Positions 11,928-23,554 of a stretch of 64,000 bases of DNA are shown here, in pieces (positions within the stretch are counted from its first letter, which is position 1; each line of letters opens with the position of its first letter). Origin of the DNA: Sipunculus nudus. Its lineage: Eukaryota > Annelida > Sipuncula > Golfingiida > Sipunculidae. Under the pieces are notes generated by a model. The model worked only from the letters and a program-made list of their open reading frames with translations, was not told where the DNA came from and ran no database searches. The stretch is from NCBI GenBank assembly GCA_026874595.1, contig CM049318.1, positions 16,666,241-16,730,240 of the forward strand. Reading direction: 5' to 3'. The position numbers were made by a program, and so were the translations under genes.

Positions 11928-14067
11928 CGCAGACACTCATGAAAATCTCCGTACCCACATACAGACTTCTTAATTGTCCAATCAGAAGCCATACTTATAT
12001 TCGCTGCGGGATGTTTCAGCGCCGGGCACACCAACGCAATATAACCATAAGCTGAAATAAAACCCATGAAGCTGCTAATCTGTAGGGGATTGTCGGAAGA
12101 CTAGCTTGCAGCATATGGTATTTTCCGCCTAACTGTCAGTCTGAAGCTAATTCTACCATTAAGATGTCAAATTTTCCTCCCACAGAACTGTGTTATGTTC
12201 TACTTTCTATATACCCCTGCATGGCCCTTGACGTTTAACTCTAAAAAGAAACAGGTACTAGTATAGGCAGTGATTTCATCTTTAACGAAGTTAACTTCAT
12301 CATATAATGTGTGACCATAGGAATGTTCTGAAAACCTTAGAACACCACTGCCTTATTTTTACATGTTCATCTCCAACATCTCTTTCCAGTTTGATGTCAG
12401 CTGGAATACCTGCGCAACCCACTCATCATAAGGTAGAACCAAATAGAAATATCTTCCCGTAGTATATTACATGGATAATCATTACATGATACATCATAAA
12501 ACCATATAGTATAAGTACAATGTAGTATGTTACTGTCCTAAAGCATATTCATTTTTTCAGAATCATTTATTTCTCAAAGTTTTTCTCCTAACTATGTAAA
12601 ATGGTGCTTCATTCTCACCCACTCGATACATAGACTTATATTGTGATAGGCGGCGATGCGATAATCCCCTTGCATATTAATGGAAAATTCCTCCTGATTT
12701 ATGGCGAAATATAGAAATGACCTAAGGATACACTTGACGACATTCGAAGACCAGAACCGGGTATTTCCGAGACGTGAACATAGAGAAGTTGTGTGACTAC
12801 GATTTAGTGGCACCACCGTGAATTTATCAATTATAATATAATTGTAGAATAACGAGTTGTAAAATGAGACCGAGAAACTCAAAATGAATAATAAATAGTC
12901 CGGCTGTATTTGTGATTACAGTAACAGATATATTATTCAACATCTAAGCTTAAAAATATTATCTACGTAAAGCACATCATGTAACTCAGGGGTGTCTCCC
13001 TGGCCCATGTATTTGCTTCAAACACTTTTATTATGAGGTGAACGGAACTCTTCGAAGTCCCCTCGAATAACTCTTAATCGCCCGAGCTGGGCAAGCTGAG
13101 CAGATATAATGTAATGGCGATCCCATGGTGTTGCGAGCTCACTAATGGGTAAATAAATCTCTTAACTGGAGCTTGATTGTCCAGTTGAATCCTCCATGGC
13201 TGACAGACGCCATTTTTCTGTCTGCTTCACGCCTTCCTGGTGTCGCCTATTGCGGAAAACTGATTTCAAGTCAAAATACATCCTCTTTAGTTGGACCAAT
13301 TTCCTATTTTGTTGTTATTATCACAAATTTGTATACATTTGTCTGTACTGTAAGAGGTTGTATTGTCTTGTTAAGAGAAAGTTGTTAAAGGCAAACTATA
13401 TACATCACATAGAAGACATAATGGCAATCACTTTCACGAATGTGTCTTACAGTCAAGCTAGGTGTTGTAACATCCTGCAAAGAATATACAGTTCTCCAGT
13501 AGGCCATTTGAGAAAATATAACAATATGTGGAGGTGACAGCTAGGGATGATTTTGGAGGTTTGGCATGGCCAGACTGCAGATGTCTGATCAGGGATTTTG
13601 ATATGGTAGATTTATAAACAACACATTACTTTACTGGAATATTTTGAGTGCTTTATTTTGGTTGTAGAAGTGATGAGCTATATAGCAAAAGTTAACATTT
13701 AATGCCATTCAATGAATGAATTTAAAATATACACAGTTGTCTTCCTGTGAACACCGATGTAAATCAATTTTTATGCAGCAAGAATATCGTCAAAACCCCA
13801 GGTTCATTCCCCGTACACTCTTTACGCAGCGGCTATACACTACAGGCGTTCAAGATCTCCTTCGCTGTAACTGCTGCATTGTACAGCAAGTTATTCGGGG
13901 GTTTCTGAACCAGGGCTGTCAATAGCCGTGACAACGCGACTCAGTAGGCAATCGGATATTTGGGCTGGTAAGCCTACTCGAGTCGTGACACAAGTAATAT
14001 CGAGGAATGTATCGCAACGGTCTTGCATCAGGTTGCATTCATATTGTGGTAAACGGCCCATAATCTC
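11186..14067. other. unique sequence with a poly-C run and one (AT)n array
   Basis: No gene recognised. A C10 run lies near 11245-11254 and an (AT)n array at 11886-11924. Overlapping open frames at 13173-13537 (71 and 113 codons) share no motif with a known family. Their protein strings are rich in residues typical of random AT-rich DNA. Confidence 0.55.
11886..11924. repeat. (AT)n microsatellite
   Basis: An uninterrupted AT array of about 39 bp. Confidence 0.98.
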
Positions 14068-14071
14068 AATA

Positions 14072-15410
14072 CTGTAGATTCAGAGAATATCGTGGGCTTA
14101 AAATTTCGTGGTTTTTGTACAAAACGCATATCGTGGGGTATTTGAATTCGTGGAAAGACAAAGAAAACTTTAGGAAATTATGTTTATTAATACCTCCATT
14201 TGCGCAAGGAAGACGAGCCCGACGTACACAGGTGGTTCGGCTTTGATGCTTATCACACGGTGCGCCTGTACCGCGGTCATTCGGGTTAATGTTGAACAAA
14301 CAAGCTCCGCCCGACCCGAGACTAACAAAGAATTAATCAGCCGTGAACGACACGTGCCGGCCGATACATCGGCTATTAGTTATAACACCCGATCACACCA
14401 CGTTGACAGAAAACGTAAACCATCACTTAACCAGAGGAAAAATGAAACGGGACCGTCCACATGAAGGTTTTTAACTTTTTTTAATCTATAGGCGGTAGTC
14501 ACATGTGGCGCCTGTAAATCCCGGACGGGGCGGTTAGACGAGACACGGTTCGTTCGTCATTCATCATGTCAACTATATTTGGAGATTACAAAGAAATAAT
14601 TTGCATAATAGTATTCTGTGACGCTTACTTATGCTAAAATATTTGTACAACTATCGGCAATATTCGGAAAAACTACCGCCTGCATATATTATCAATGGCT
14701 CACTGTTATGCACGCAACTGTTGTCGCAATATTCGGAATAGGTGCTCTTTCGTGTCCCGCGGTAATCGCGGTAATGCAAAGAGTTTACACGGCCCTTGTC
14801 TTTAAGGCCAATAGGTACCGTAAGTCTCGTTTAATCTCTATTGAAAGAAGGTTGAAAAGGCCGGTTCCGAAAAAGCCGTGCCTCGGTAGCTGTAGTTACC
14901 AACATTGGAACTTGTGTATCGTTCTTGGCGTGTTAGAACTACCGCTTTGCGCGACAGAAACGTGGTTCTGTTCTTGAATTTTTCACTCGAAATGTTGAGG
15001 AAATGAGGAAATTTGGGGATACGTTTTCAGTTTAAATAATCGTTTGATATTGTTTTATTGTAAACATATCAGGGGGCCGTGTTTGTTCGATGTTAGGGGA
15101 AATAATTTGATTGACAAAAAGAATATTTATAAATCCCATATTTTAATAGTAATTTACAAAAACAATTCGGTGCATTTAATAAATGTATCAAAGACAATCA
15201 TAAAACAGTAGTAAACAATTTTTGTATCTTTATTGAAAATCAACCAGCGGTAACAATTATATATATAAAGTCGACCACCAGCTACCGTTAGGATTCCGTA
15301 TATCCGCTGACCGTGTGATTTTTTTATCGTTAGAATCATGAATTCGTGGATTATCTTGATCCACGAAAACCACGAAAATAAAATCCCAACTAATATTTCT
15401 GAATCTACAG
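14072..15410. mobile_element. non-autonomous DNA transposon with TIRs and TA flanks
   Basis: The left end reads CTGTAGATTCAGAGAATAT and the right end, read inward on minus, CTGTAGATTCAGAAATAT. The first 14 bases are identical. Similarity continues for roughly 80 bases through shared TTCGTGGTTTT and GAATTCGTGG/CACGAATTC segments. TA dinucleotides flank both ends (14070-14071 and 15411-15412), as expected of a TA-targeting element. The 1.3-kb interior has no recognisable transposase. Its frames at 14180-14464 (94 codons) and 14618-14977 (119 codons) lack any DDE-like signature I can see. It is probably a deletion derivative mobilised by another element; the superfamily is unassigned. Confidence 0.8.
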
Positions 15411-15414
15411 TATT

Positions 15415-17078
15415 ATGCTAGGAGTTATGATTTAACACAATAGTATACATGTGAGTTCACAACCAAAACTGAAATACCGCCTCCATTGACTCTGGTCATT
15501 TCCTGCATCGCCTGCAAGCTGCCTGCATCCTGTAACCCATGCGAGCCATGCTTGTGTTCATGCGGTTATAAATTCAACAAACATGCCGAGGGGTTTATTA
15601 ATGTGCTGGGTTAACACGGAACTTTCTCGCTCATGTTTGGTATTATTAGATAGTACACAAAGAAATACTAACGATTGGTCTGGTTTATGTTGATTGACAG
15701 TGTACTTGTAGGCGAGGAAGCGTTGTCAGAAATGACGAAAATATCTTTATAAGGCCTTATAATGCGTTCCTCAGATCAAGATGTAAAGACACTCTGGCGC
15801 CAGTGATCTGGTCTTAATGCCAGAGGGTTGATATTACGCAAGGCTGCCAAAGGATTGTAATAAGACCGATGAAGGAGTTGTATCACATTGTGCACCAACA
15901 AATGAGAGCAGTTGTCACAGGGTTATTACTTGGAGCTTGATGCACAAGACGATACCAAGCTCTCATTGGGCTGATTACAGTACTATGCCCTGTATCAACT
16001 CTGGTGGTGTAAGCCGGAAAATCTTCCTACACATTTGACTTGCATGAAATCACCCTACTTTTGATCGCTTTAAAAAAAATTGCAAGTTTTAATTAAATCT
16101 TCCAATTTAAATTGTGATCAGGATGCATGACTTCATTGCTTTCAAGAAGAAGCCTACGATAACGTAAAAAAATCGGCACCTATACAAAGAAATGTAGTCT
16201 CTGCTTCTAGAATCTCTTCATTTGGATTAAGATAAATAGTTTATATATTGAATACCGCGTATATGGTGTTTAAAACATGTATGTGTAAATCATCTGAAGT
16301 TTTTTTCGTAAGAGTCAACATGATAAAAGTACTTGTTCATACAGAAAGGTTACTCGGTAAATATATCTTGGCACGTGTCCCAATGTTGACTCCAGCAAGC
16401 ATCTCTGATTTGACACCGTCAGCATAACCAGCACGCGGGTATAAACACATCGACATTCTTCCCAATAAAACCCTGTTATCTCTACTTAAATCCTAAATGT
16501 CCTCGTTACGGCCAAGTGACCGAGACTGGTTTTAGCCGGTGAGGACACATTCCAACCACCGGTTATTAGGACATTCGACTCTCATCAACACCTGTTGCAA
16601 ACGGGTGTCACAAGTTAAGATTACCCCGGTTAATATTTCTCCCCATGCTAAAATTGGTTGAATCCTTGTTCTATCCTCCCCTGTTTCCTATAAGCTTCTC
16701 CCTATACAAGGATGGCATAAGAGTGGGTGGTGCGTTTATTTCTATACCCATATTTGGGCAGAAAGTCTTTGTAGGTGGACCTTAATAAGTCTTCTTAAAT
16801 GTAAAAAAAATCGAGTTTAAACTGCCCCTTCTGTCCGTTGAATAATGACAGCTAAACTGCAGTTGGCAATTGATCGCAGAGCAAAGTTTCCCGTAAAAAA
16901 GTAAGTTTCTATATTTTCCATATCTATGTGTGAATATCTATAAACGGGAGTGAATATTGATAAATGGGGAAGTATCATTATCATTTCGATCGGCAAAGTA
17001 CCTCATCTCTCGTAGGCCTACCCTGGAATATTTTTACTTACACTTTCATGCAAAATATTTCTCCTTAAGAAGTGTGAT
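15415..17078. other. unique sequence, no gene seen
   Basis: Nothing coding recognised. Around 16498-16571 TGTCCTCGTTACGG is followed by CCGGTTATTAGGACA, an imperfect inverted pair about 45 bases apart. It may be a decayed small TIR element. Confidence 0.5.
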
Positions 17079-17102
17079 TTATATATATATAGTTATATAT
17101 AT
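17079..17102. repeat. (AT)n array at the left edge of the TIR element
   Basis: A short AT array with one GT interruption, ending at the TA that precedes the left terminal repeat. Confidence 0.9.
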
Positions 17103-17103
17103 A

Positions 17104-18049
17104 GTGAAACTCCCCTAAGCCGGACAATCAAGGGACTGGATGATTTTATCCGTATAAGTGAGTTGTCCCGTTTGGAGAAGTTCGGCATATTGCGTCAATT
17201 CGTCTTTAAATGTTTCTGATATCCTATGTTTTTTATTAAATATACGCCTATTTGATATAGGCTACATAAATTTTTTTATAAATGATTTCAAAATAGCTTA
17301 AATATAAATATGCAGTTAAATAAAATTATTTAAGAAAAAGAAAAACATCAGGAAGGCCTCGCAAACTAATCTTGGCAGTTTCACTTTGATGTAGCATCAT
17401 TCGTCTTCTCAGCAAATGGCAGTTCATGGATGGTCGCACTTGGCATATTGAAGATTGATTATTGACAGCTTGATTATTTTAAATGAACAGTCTTCACATC
17501 GCATTCGCCATAACAAAGTGCAAATTGTCACAAACTATAATTACAACTCGCCGGGCCAGACGCTGATCACAATGTACGAACGGCAGTCTTTGATGGTGAT
17601 CTTGTCGAATGGAAAGCTGTTTCATTTGCGAGCTTATTATTTTTAATTGACCTTTCAATCTTATTTTGAAGATAATCGTGTTATCAACACAGAGAAATAA
17701 ACAACAATGTCGATACTGTATATTTACATATAACATTCGGATGGTTTACCAAATTACGCATGTCCTCGGGTTGTCACTTTGACAAAAACAGGTCATACGA
17801 AGTCATGACCTAGGACAGTCATCTCCCGGCAAATATATTAACAAAACAGAACTCGCGATATCTGTCCACTTTAGAGGGTTCGTAATATGTACTGGATATG
17901 CTGGCTGGACGGAAAAGATTGTCGGATGTCCGGGATAGTGAGTTGTCCGCTTAACTGAGTTTACGGTAGACATAATATAGGGGCAAAATTGAAGGGACTG
18001 AGATTTAGTATCCGCATTAGTGAGTTGTCCGCAAGTAGGAGTTTCACTG
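17104..18049. mobile_element. TIR element, pogo/mariner-like ends, probably non-autonomous
   Basis: The left end is GTGAAACTCCCCTAAGCCGG. The right end, read inward on minus, is CAGTGAAACTCCTACTTGCGG. Both ends share GGACAA and AGTGAGTTGTCC phrases internally, with further AGTGAGTTGTCCGC copies near 17930 and 18020. TA flanks both sides (17102-17103 and 18050-18051), and (AT)n arrays abut both flanks, suggesting insertion into an AT array. The CAGTGAAAC-type ends resemble Tc1/mariner/pogo elements. The interior frames at 17455-17736 show no transposase motif, so this looks like a non-autonomous or rotted copy. Confidence 0.75.

Positions 18050-18051
<2 letters not shown>

Positions 18052-18086
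<35 letters not shown>
18052..18086. repeat. (AT)n array at the right edge of the TIR element
   Basis: AT array of about 35 bp directly after the right terminal repeat and its TA. Together with the left array it suggests the element landed inside a pre-existing AT microsatellite. Confidence 0.95.
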
Positions 18087-18088
<2 letters not shown>

Positions 18089-18895
18089 TCCGAGGTTTCT
18101 CAGCAAACAATGCTTATGTATGAACCCTTTACAAGTCCTGTGATAAGAAGGAATCTTTTATAACATGGATTCTGAATAAACATGATAGGCTTTTGTTCGA
18201 CTACAGACCATTTGAGTCTGCTGACGTGAGCTTTGGGCTCAAGCAACTGTATATGCATATTTGGTATTAAAGAGGCACACGTTCCACAAATCAGCAAGTC
18301 AAAGCTGTGAGTGCGGAGTCAGGATACTACATGTCGTATGATGATCAACCTCTACCCCATTAATATTCAAACGCCTCTAAGTTTTTGAGCGAGCGACAAA
18401 GAACGTTTATTGAAAAATCCGACCATGTTTGCTTGGCGGCAAGGTATCTGCCCTGGATATCATTATAAAGTTAGAAATAAAGAAAGTACAAAAAGGTACA
18501 CCACCGAGGGCGGAATAAAACGTGTCTGCTTATTAATAAGGTCGTGTTTTGAATCATCCAATACCTGTTAGATGTCTATACTGTTCAAATGGCTCTGTCT
18601 GCATGATAGTTTAGGCGCAATGAAGTATTAGTCTGGTCGACTTTTTTTAAAAGCCCGAAAATAGATAAACATTCTTCCCACACACCCTTGCTATTAAATT
18701 CTTTGTACCTTCGAGACAGTCTTAGGGATTATCAGTTAAACAGTGTACTTACATTCGTCACGCGATCCCTAAGTTTTTTAAAAAGAAAAACGACCCTAAA
18801 TTCACACTGCCCAATCCGTCTCTCTGTCCGTAACTTCGTCCAAGTTCATGGATAATAACTCAAAGTTCTATGACAAAGGCTTTGGATCATTTTAA
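18087..18895. other. unique sequence, no gene seen
   Basis: No gene, RNA or clear repeat is recognised in this stretch. Confidence 0.5.
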
Positions 18896-18909
18896 AAAGT
18901 GGGGGTGGG

Positions 18910-18989
<80 letters not shown>

Positions 18990-19003
18990 ATGCGCCCCAC
19001 CCC

Positions 19004-19055
<52 letters not shown>
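18896..19055. repeat. GC-armed (AT)n inverted repeat plus second (AT)n array
   Basis: AAAGTGGGGGTGGGGCGCA (18896-18914) is followed by about 76 bp of AT repeat. Then comes TGCGCCCCACCCCACTTT (18991-19008), the reverse complement of the left arm apart from one extra G. A second AT array runs 19009-19055. The whole can fold into a very long hairpin, because the AT tract is itself self-complementary. The neighbouring unit GCGCCC also recurs at 19104. Confidence 0.92.
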
Positions 19056-19058
<3 letters not shown>

Positions 19059-19670
19059 GTTTTTAGCATATTCAAAAGTGTGGGGCATCTTCTGCAAATG
19101 TAAGCGCCCAAAAAGGTGTTGGTGTGAGAGGGGTACCCCCTCACACGGTTTGGACAATTTTGAAAAAAAAAACATAAAATATGCATTTACAGTGCAGTAT
19201 TTTGACCAGTTTAATTTCTTTTATTAAATCACATGCTGCACCACACAAAAAACTTTTGATTATTGAATTTACCGAATCATGTTACCCTAATATAATCTTC
19301 TACTAAATTTCATAAAACTTCATATCCGTTACTTGGTTTTACCTAATTGTACTCAAAACTATATGCGTGCATGGTATAAAACACAAAACAAATAAAGGCT
19401 TACTGAGAGGCGAAGGATATACCTTTTTCAAACTAACTTAAAGTTTAAGCTGTAATTGTCAAATAAATATTGCCATGGACAATTAATTTCCAGAAAACTG
19501 ACCTGATGTCAGCCATACATGATTACACATTGATCAATACAAAAAATATGTTGTATTCCAAAACAGAGCGCTCTTTGAAGTTGTCAGTTTAAATATTACG
19601 CATACAAGTAGGCCTATATTTCCAACCGTTCTCACTTAAATGAGTTGCATTACATTTAACTTCCTTATAT

Positions 19671-19786
19671 AAACAAAAGGAACAGCCTGTGTGCCGTGTG
19701 ATCGGAGTTTTCTGGCCTATTTTTTATGAAGGGTTCAGGAGAATATCTTTACTTAATAGATGTCAGGTATCAGTGTAGGCCCCATC
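19671..19786 (+). mobile_element. partial copy of the TTAA-type MITE (3' end)
   Basis: This stretch follows the right-hand part of the elements at 35564 and 58093 in order. It starts with an AAACAAAA stretch and then GTGTGCCGTGTGAT. Next comes TTTTCTGGCCTATTTTTTAT (compare TTTTCTGACCTATTTTTTTAT), and it ends in TGTCAGGTAT...TAGGCCCC. I see no convincing 5' half, so it is truncated or very diverged. Confidence 0.55.
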
Positions 19787-20935
19787 AACTGTGACATTTA
19801 TAATCCTTCGCTATATTCCCTTGTAATTTTCACTATAAAATAATACACAAACAAAAACAAAACTCAAAGGATTTCTATTGAAATTTGCATGTACATTGAT
19901 CATCAACCTCAAAGGTCAGAAGTTATTTAAATATAATTGTTGTATAACCCCGATTATTTAAATGACCATAACATCATGTTGCGCCACTTCTGGGAAAATT
20001 TACACACATACACGCACACAAACACACACAGATATTCCTTAGGATTGGCGTCATATATGTTTTTATTATAAACATATCATGTTCCTTTTGCTTGCATGTA
20101 TTAACTGCATGGGAAATCAGTTAAAATATATTGTAGACTATATATCACTTTAGTCATATTTATATTATATATGATAGTTACACGCGTCTTACTTTGTTGC
20201 CCCCAGAAAGCTGTCCCCTAAACACGTTGAGAAAGACGTAATACCATGGTGAAAGAATGGTGGTTTCGGGTAAACCGGAGCCTTGGGTATCCGGTTCTCA
20301 AAAACAGAAACTCTGTGATTATTCTCATCTGCGACACGGTAAGGAATGTTATGGATGTATGCTCTAGAACATTATAAAAAATAATCTCTAAAATACATGA
20401 TACACTGTGTCTTTGTCTGCCTTCATCATATGAGCTATATAAAGTGGAGGACTGAGTTGTCATGAACCCACGCGTTATCGTGTGAATTAAATAACAATGG
20501 AAGACGTCAACTGGTATTTTATTTTTAGCCTGATTGAATAAAAAAAAGGCGTTTGACCTAATATTAGGGCCAGAAACAACGATTCTCTTGCTCAGCAATC
20601 TCATATATTATATATAATCTTATTTTACACCGGGGAGACATTTTATTTTTGTCTCTTTCTTTCTTTGCTACGCACAAAGGGTTGGTATTCTAAGATTTAA
20701 ACGTCAATGTCTGTATACAAAATCATATCTACTCTTAACTGAAATTTAATTTGAAATGCCATAATGAAATGTAAAATTAAATCACAATATTAGACAAATA
20801 AAGAATGAAAAAGAAAGCATATTGGTCATAAAACAAAACTAGAAAGGTAAAAGTAAACCAAGGAAAGGTAAATTAAACACGCTCGCTCATTGACTGCCTC
20901 CTGATATCTCTTTATAGTGCATGCTTTTCGTCCAA
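19787..20935. other. unique sequence with one unremarkable 128-codon frame
   Basis: The minus frame 20218-20604 begins at an ATG and runs 128 codons, one of the longest frames outside tandem repeats. Its residues show no recognisable domain, signal peptide or motif. An AT-rich TATATAATATATG string lies directly at the start codon, which leaves no space for a 5' leader. I do not call it a gene. Confidence 0.4.
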
Positions 20936-20982
20936 TACTATTACTACTACTACTATTACTTCTATTATTACTATTACTACTA

Positions 20983-21016
<34 letters not shown>

Positions 21017-21120
21017 GCTACAACTACTATTACAACTATTACCACTACTACTAATACTACCACTACTGCTACTTATAATAATAGTAATAATAACAATACT
21101 AATTATAATAATAACAATAA
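20936..21120. repeat. (ACT/TAC)n triplet tract grading into (AAT)n
   Basis: An imperfect TAC/ACT triplet array (20936-21074) continues as AAT/AAC triplets to about 21120. It is followed by a small hairpin-like CTCTTCGGAGAG. Confidence 0.95.
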
Positions 21121-21227
21121 TCTCTTCGGAGAGAGCTTTTTGATATAAGGACATGTATTGGCAAAGGTCAGAGCGGTATAATGCTTTTTTGTAACTCGCA
21201 TAAATCCTCAATTTACAGGATAATTAT

Positions 21228-21390
21228 CTATGTTATTAGTAGAAGTGGTAGTAGCAGTATAAATAGTAGTAGAATAAGTAGAGTAGTAGTAATTCAAATA
21301 TAAACAAGAACAACAATAATAGCAATTATGGTAATTATAATTGTTACCATGATGATGATAATTATTATTATTATTATTATCATATTTGCA
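21228..21390. repeat. (AGT)n then (AAT/ATT)n tract in opposite strand sense
   Basis: About 110 bp right of the ACT tract the plus strand carries TAGTAG triplets (21234-21290), the complement of the first tract. AAC/AAT and then ATT triplets follow, to about 21390. The two tracts can pair as an imperfect long inverted repeat. Confidence 0.9.
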
Positions 21391-22488
21391 CATATTTGTA
21401 TCCTTTTCATGAACCATAATACATTTTTATTTAGATTCTACATATTTATATCAAAGGACTTTTGATTTAAATATGCGTTGACAAAAAAACGGGACATGCT
21501 TGCAAGATATACATACAGATTATATTACTAATCTCATTAAGTACCGCCGCGCGCCACAGCGATGACAAACAATTTGATGAATGTCTTCTAAATTTCATCA
21601 GGTTTATCCTGAACTAATTGAATTGAGTGAGACAATGAAAGCAGATGCAGGAATTCATGTTTCGTTATTTACATTTGATGTTATAAAAGCCTTCATCACG
21701 CGAGGCGGGGATGGGGCTTAGATCTATCTGATACATACTGAAACCCAGGAAGCTGGGATTAGCGTAATATTGCCTACAATATTGTTAGCTACGCTGAGTA
21801 TCTGAAGAAAATCATAGTGTTCAGAACAGAACTTGTACAAACTAAGGACTGTAACGATTTATGTACGCAGTGACATATCCTTATACACACAATGTTTACC
21901 AGTCCCTTTACAGGATTCCTGTCGGCGTTGTGCGACTGTAAGATGTACAGAAATAGACATATTAAATGACAGTGATCCCCCTCTCTTTCTCTCTCTCTTT
22001 CTCAATCGTTTTATGGTGTTGATTTATGAAAAAGTCACATTTTCGTATTCGAAACAACTTCTTTTATCCACGTGTTCAAAGAAGGTTAAAAAATATGTAT
22101 ATATGTTTCAAAATAAATATTGAATTCAATTTTACACAAAGTTTTTATTTAATCATGCAAATGTTATGTGTATTGCACAATGTTTACTCTTCGCTCTGAA
22201 TAATACATGTAAAGAAAATAATTATCACTGACATAAAGTATACATATTTTCTCCGCATCCGCAGCCAAACATATTTGCTACATGAAGCGATCTTGCCAGA
22301 TACGACTTGTATCGGATTCAGTTAACAGAAAACATTGGCATGTTACCGTTCGTGTGAAACACGCATTCGGCAGTCCGGTCACGCAGACTATATAGTATCC
22401 CGCATTTAGTGATTGTGGAATCTTAGCTAAAAAAACTTTCATGGACAACCATGAATTTCTTAAGAGCAGGGGTTCAATATAGGGGGAA
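21391..22488. other. unique sequence, no gene seen
   Basis: No gene or RNA recognised. A short pyrimidine-rich CT run lies near 21978-22001. Confidence 0.5.
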
Positions 22489-22927
22489 TGTTACAAGCGT
22501 CTCTTTTATTGTGCTACGTATGTCTGTAGGTATTCAGTTTCGTGTCAAGCGCAAACCCTGTGCGCTGCTATAAATAACCGCCCCTGCTGAACTCTCGGGG
22601 AGTGTATAGAAACACAGCGCTCATACTAATCTGGAACTTCCTAGGCTGGTCGCGCTCTATGGGCGCGTGTCTTGTAATGTTCGTTGGGCGTGTGTATTAT
22701 GTATTGTTGGGTTCTTTTAGACTGTTCGTGAAATAGAAGTTTCTAGAAATTTCGGATGAAAAGTTATAAACAGGGACTGTGTTTTAATGCCGGGGTGAGG
22801 AGAGAGAAAGAATGTGAGTAAGTTTGTGGACCATTAATTTTGTGAATTGGACTATTATTCTCTGAGAAGATTTATGTGAACGGTTCATCTGGATTACATG
22901 CTTTAAATGAATTACTGAGCTGTGACA
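22489..22927 (+). mobile_element. probable LTR (solo or 5' LTR remnant), Ty3/Gypsy-like
   Basis: The segment begins TGTTACAAGC and ends GCTGTGACA, giving TGT...ACA termini over 439 bp. Inside is a TATAAATAA box (22569-22577), followed by a GC-rich CCGCCCCTGCTGAACTCTC stretch of the kind seen near LTR transcription starts. Directly after the right end comes GTGGTGGTATCCAGA, which has the look of a tRNA primer-binding site and leader. No polyprotein follows, and no clear short target duplication is seen. An alternative right end at TTAACA (about 23080) cannot be excluded. Confidence 0.45.
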
Positions 22928-23222
22928 GTGGTGGTATCCAGATACTGTACACTTCATTTATTATACTGGGTTATTGTATTGATTTGCTGTTGAGCTGTTG
23001 TCATACTTTGTAATTGTATTGATTTAATGTATTGTAATGTTAGGGTTTTTTTTAGAATAAATTATAATTATTTGTTAACAAAAAAGCACTGAATGTTTAA
23101 TTTATTCCCCTAGACATTTCACGCTGCCTTGTGTTACAGAATCTGATTTTTATTTATCTCCGTAACAAAATTTATGCCCGGCACGACTACGTGATATGTT
23201 GTTATAGGGTTCCGTAACAAAA

Positions 23223-23279
23223 GGGGGGGGGGGATGGGGGAATAATCCTCCACTTTTTGGCAAAGGGGGGGGGGGGGGG
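23223..23279. repeat. G-rich tract, potential G-quadruplex
   Basis: Runs of 11, 5 and about 15 G lie at 23223-23233, 23236-23240 and 23265-23279. The phrase CCACTTTTT after the second run is echoed as CCAACTTTTT near 23300, suggesting a short tandem duplication. Confidence 0.85.
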
Positions 23280-23492
23280 TGGTCAATGTAATCATCCCCC
23301 AACTTTTTAGAGAATAATATAATAATATATTTATAAATAGAATTAAAGAATTTATATCCATTTACTAAAAAATGTTATATCTAAACCTTGCTTAGAATTC
23401 ACAAAATAATCTACAAAATACCTTTCATGATACTTTGAAATATGACTAAGATATAGTTTATAATTTTATAATCATTATATATATTATATTAT

Positions 23493-23554
<62 letters not shown>

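Noticed and set aside
18846-19175. 109-codon isoleucine/tyrosine repeat protein
   Set aside because: It is translation of (AT)n arrays.
20218-20604. 128-codon minus-strand gene
   Set aside because: No motif, no leader space and a length plausible by chance in 64 kb.
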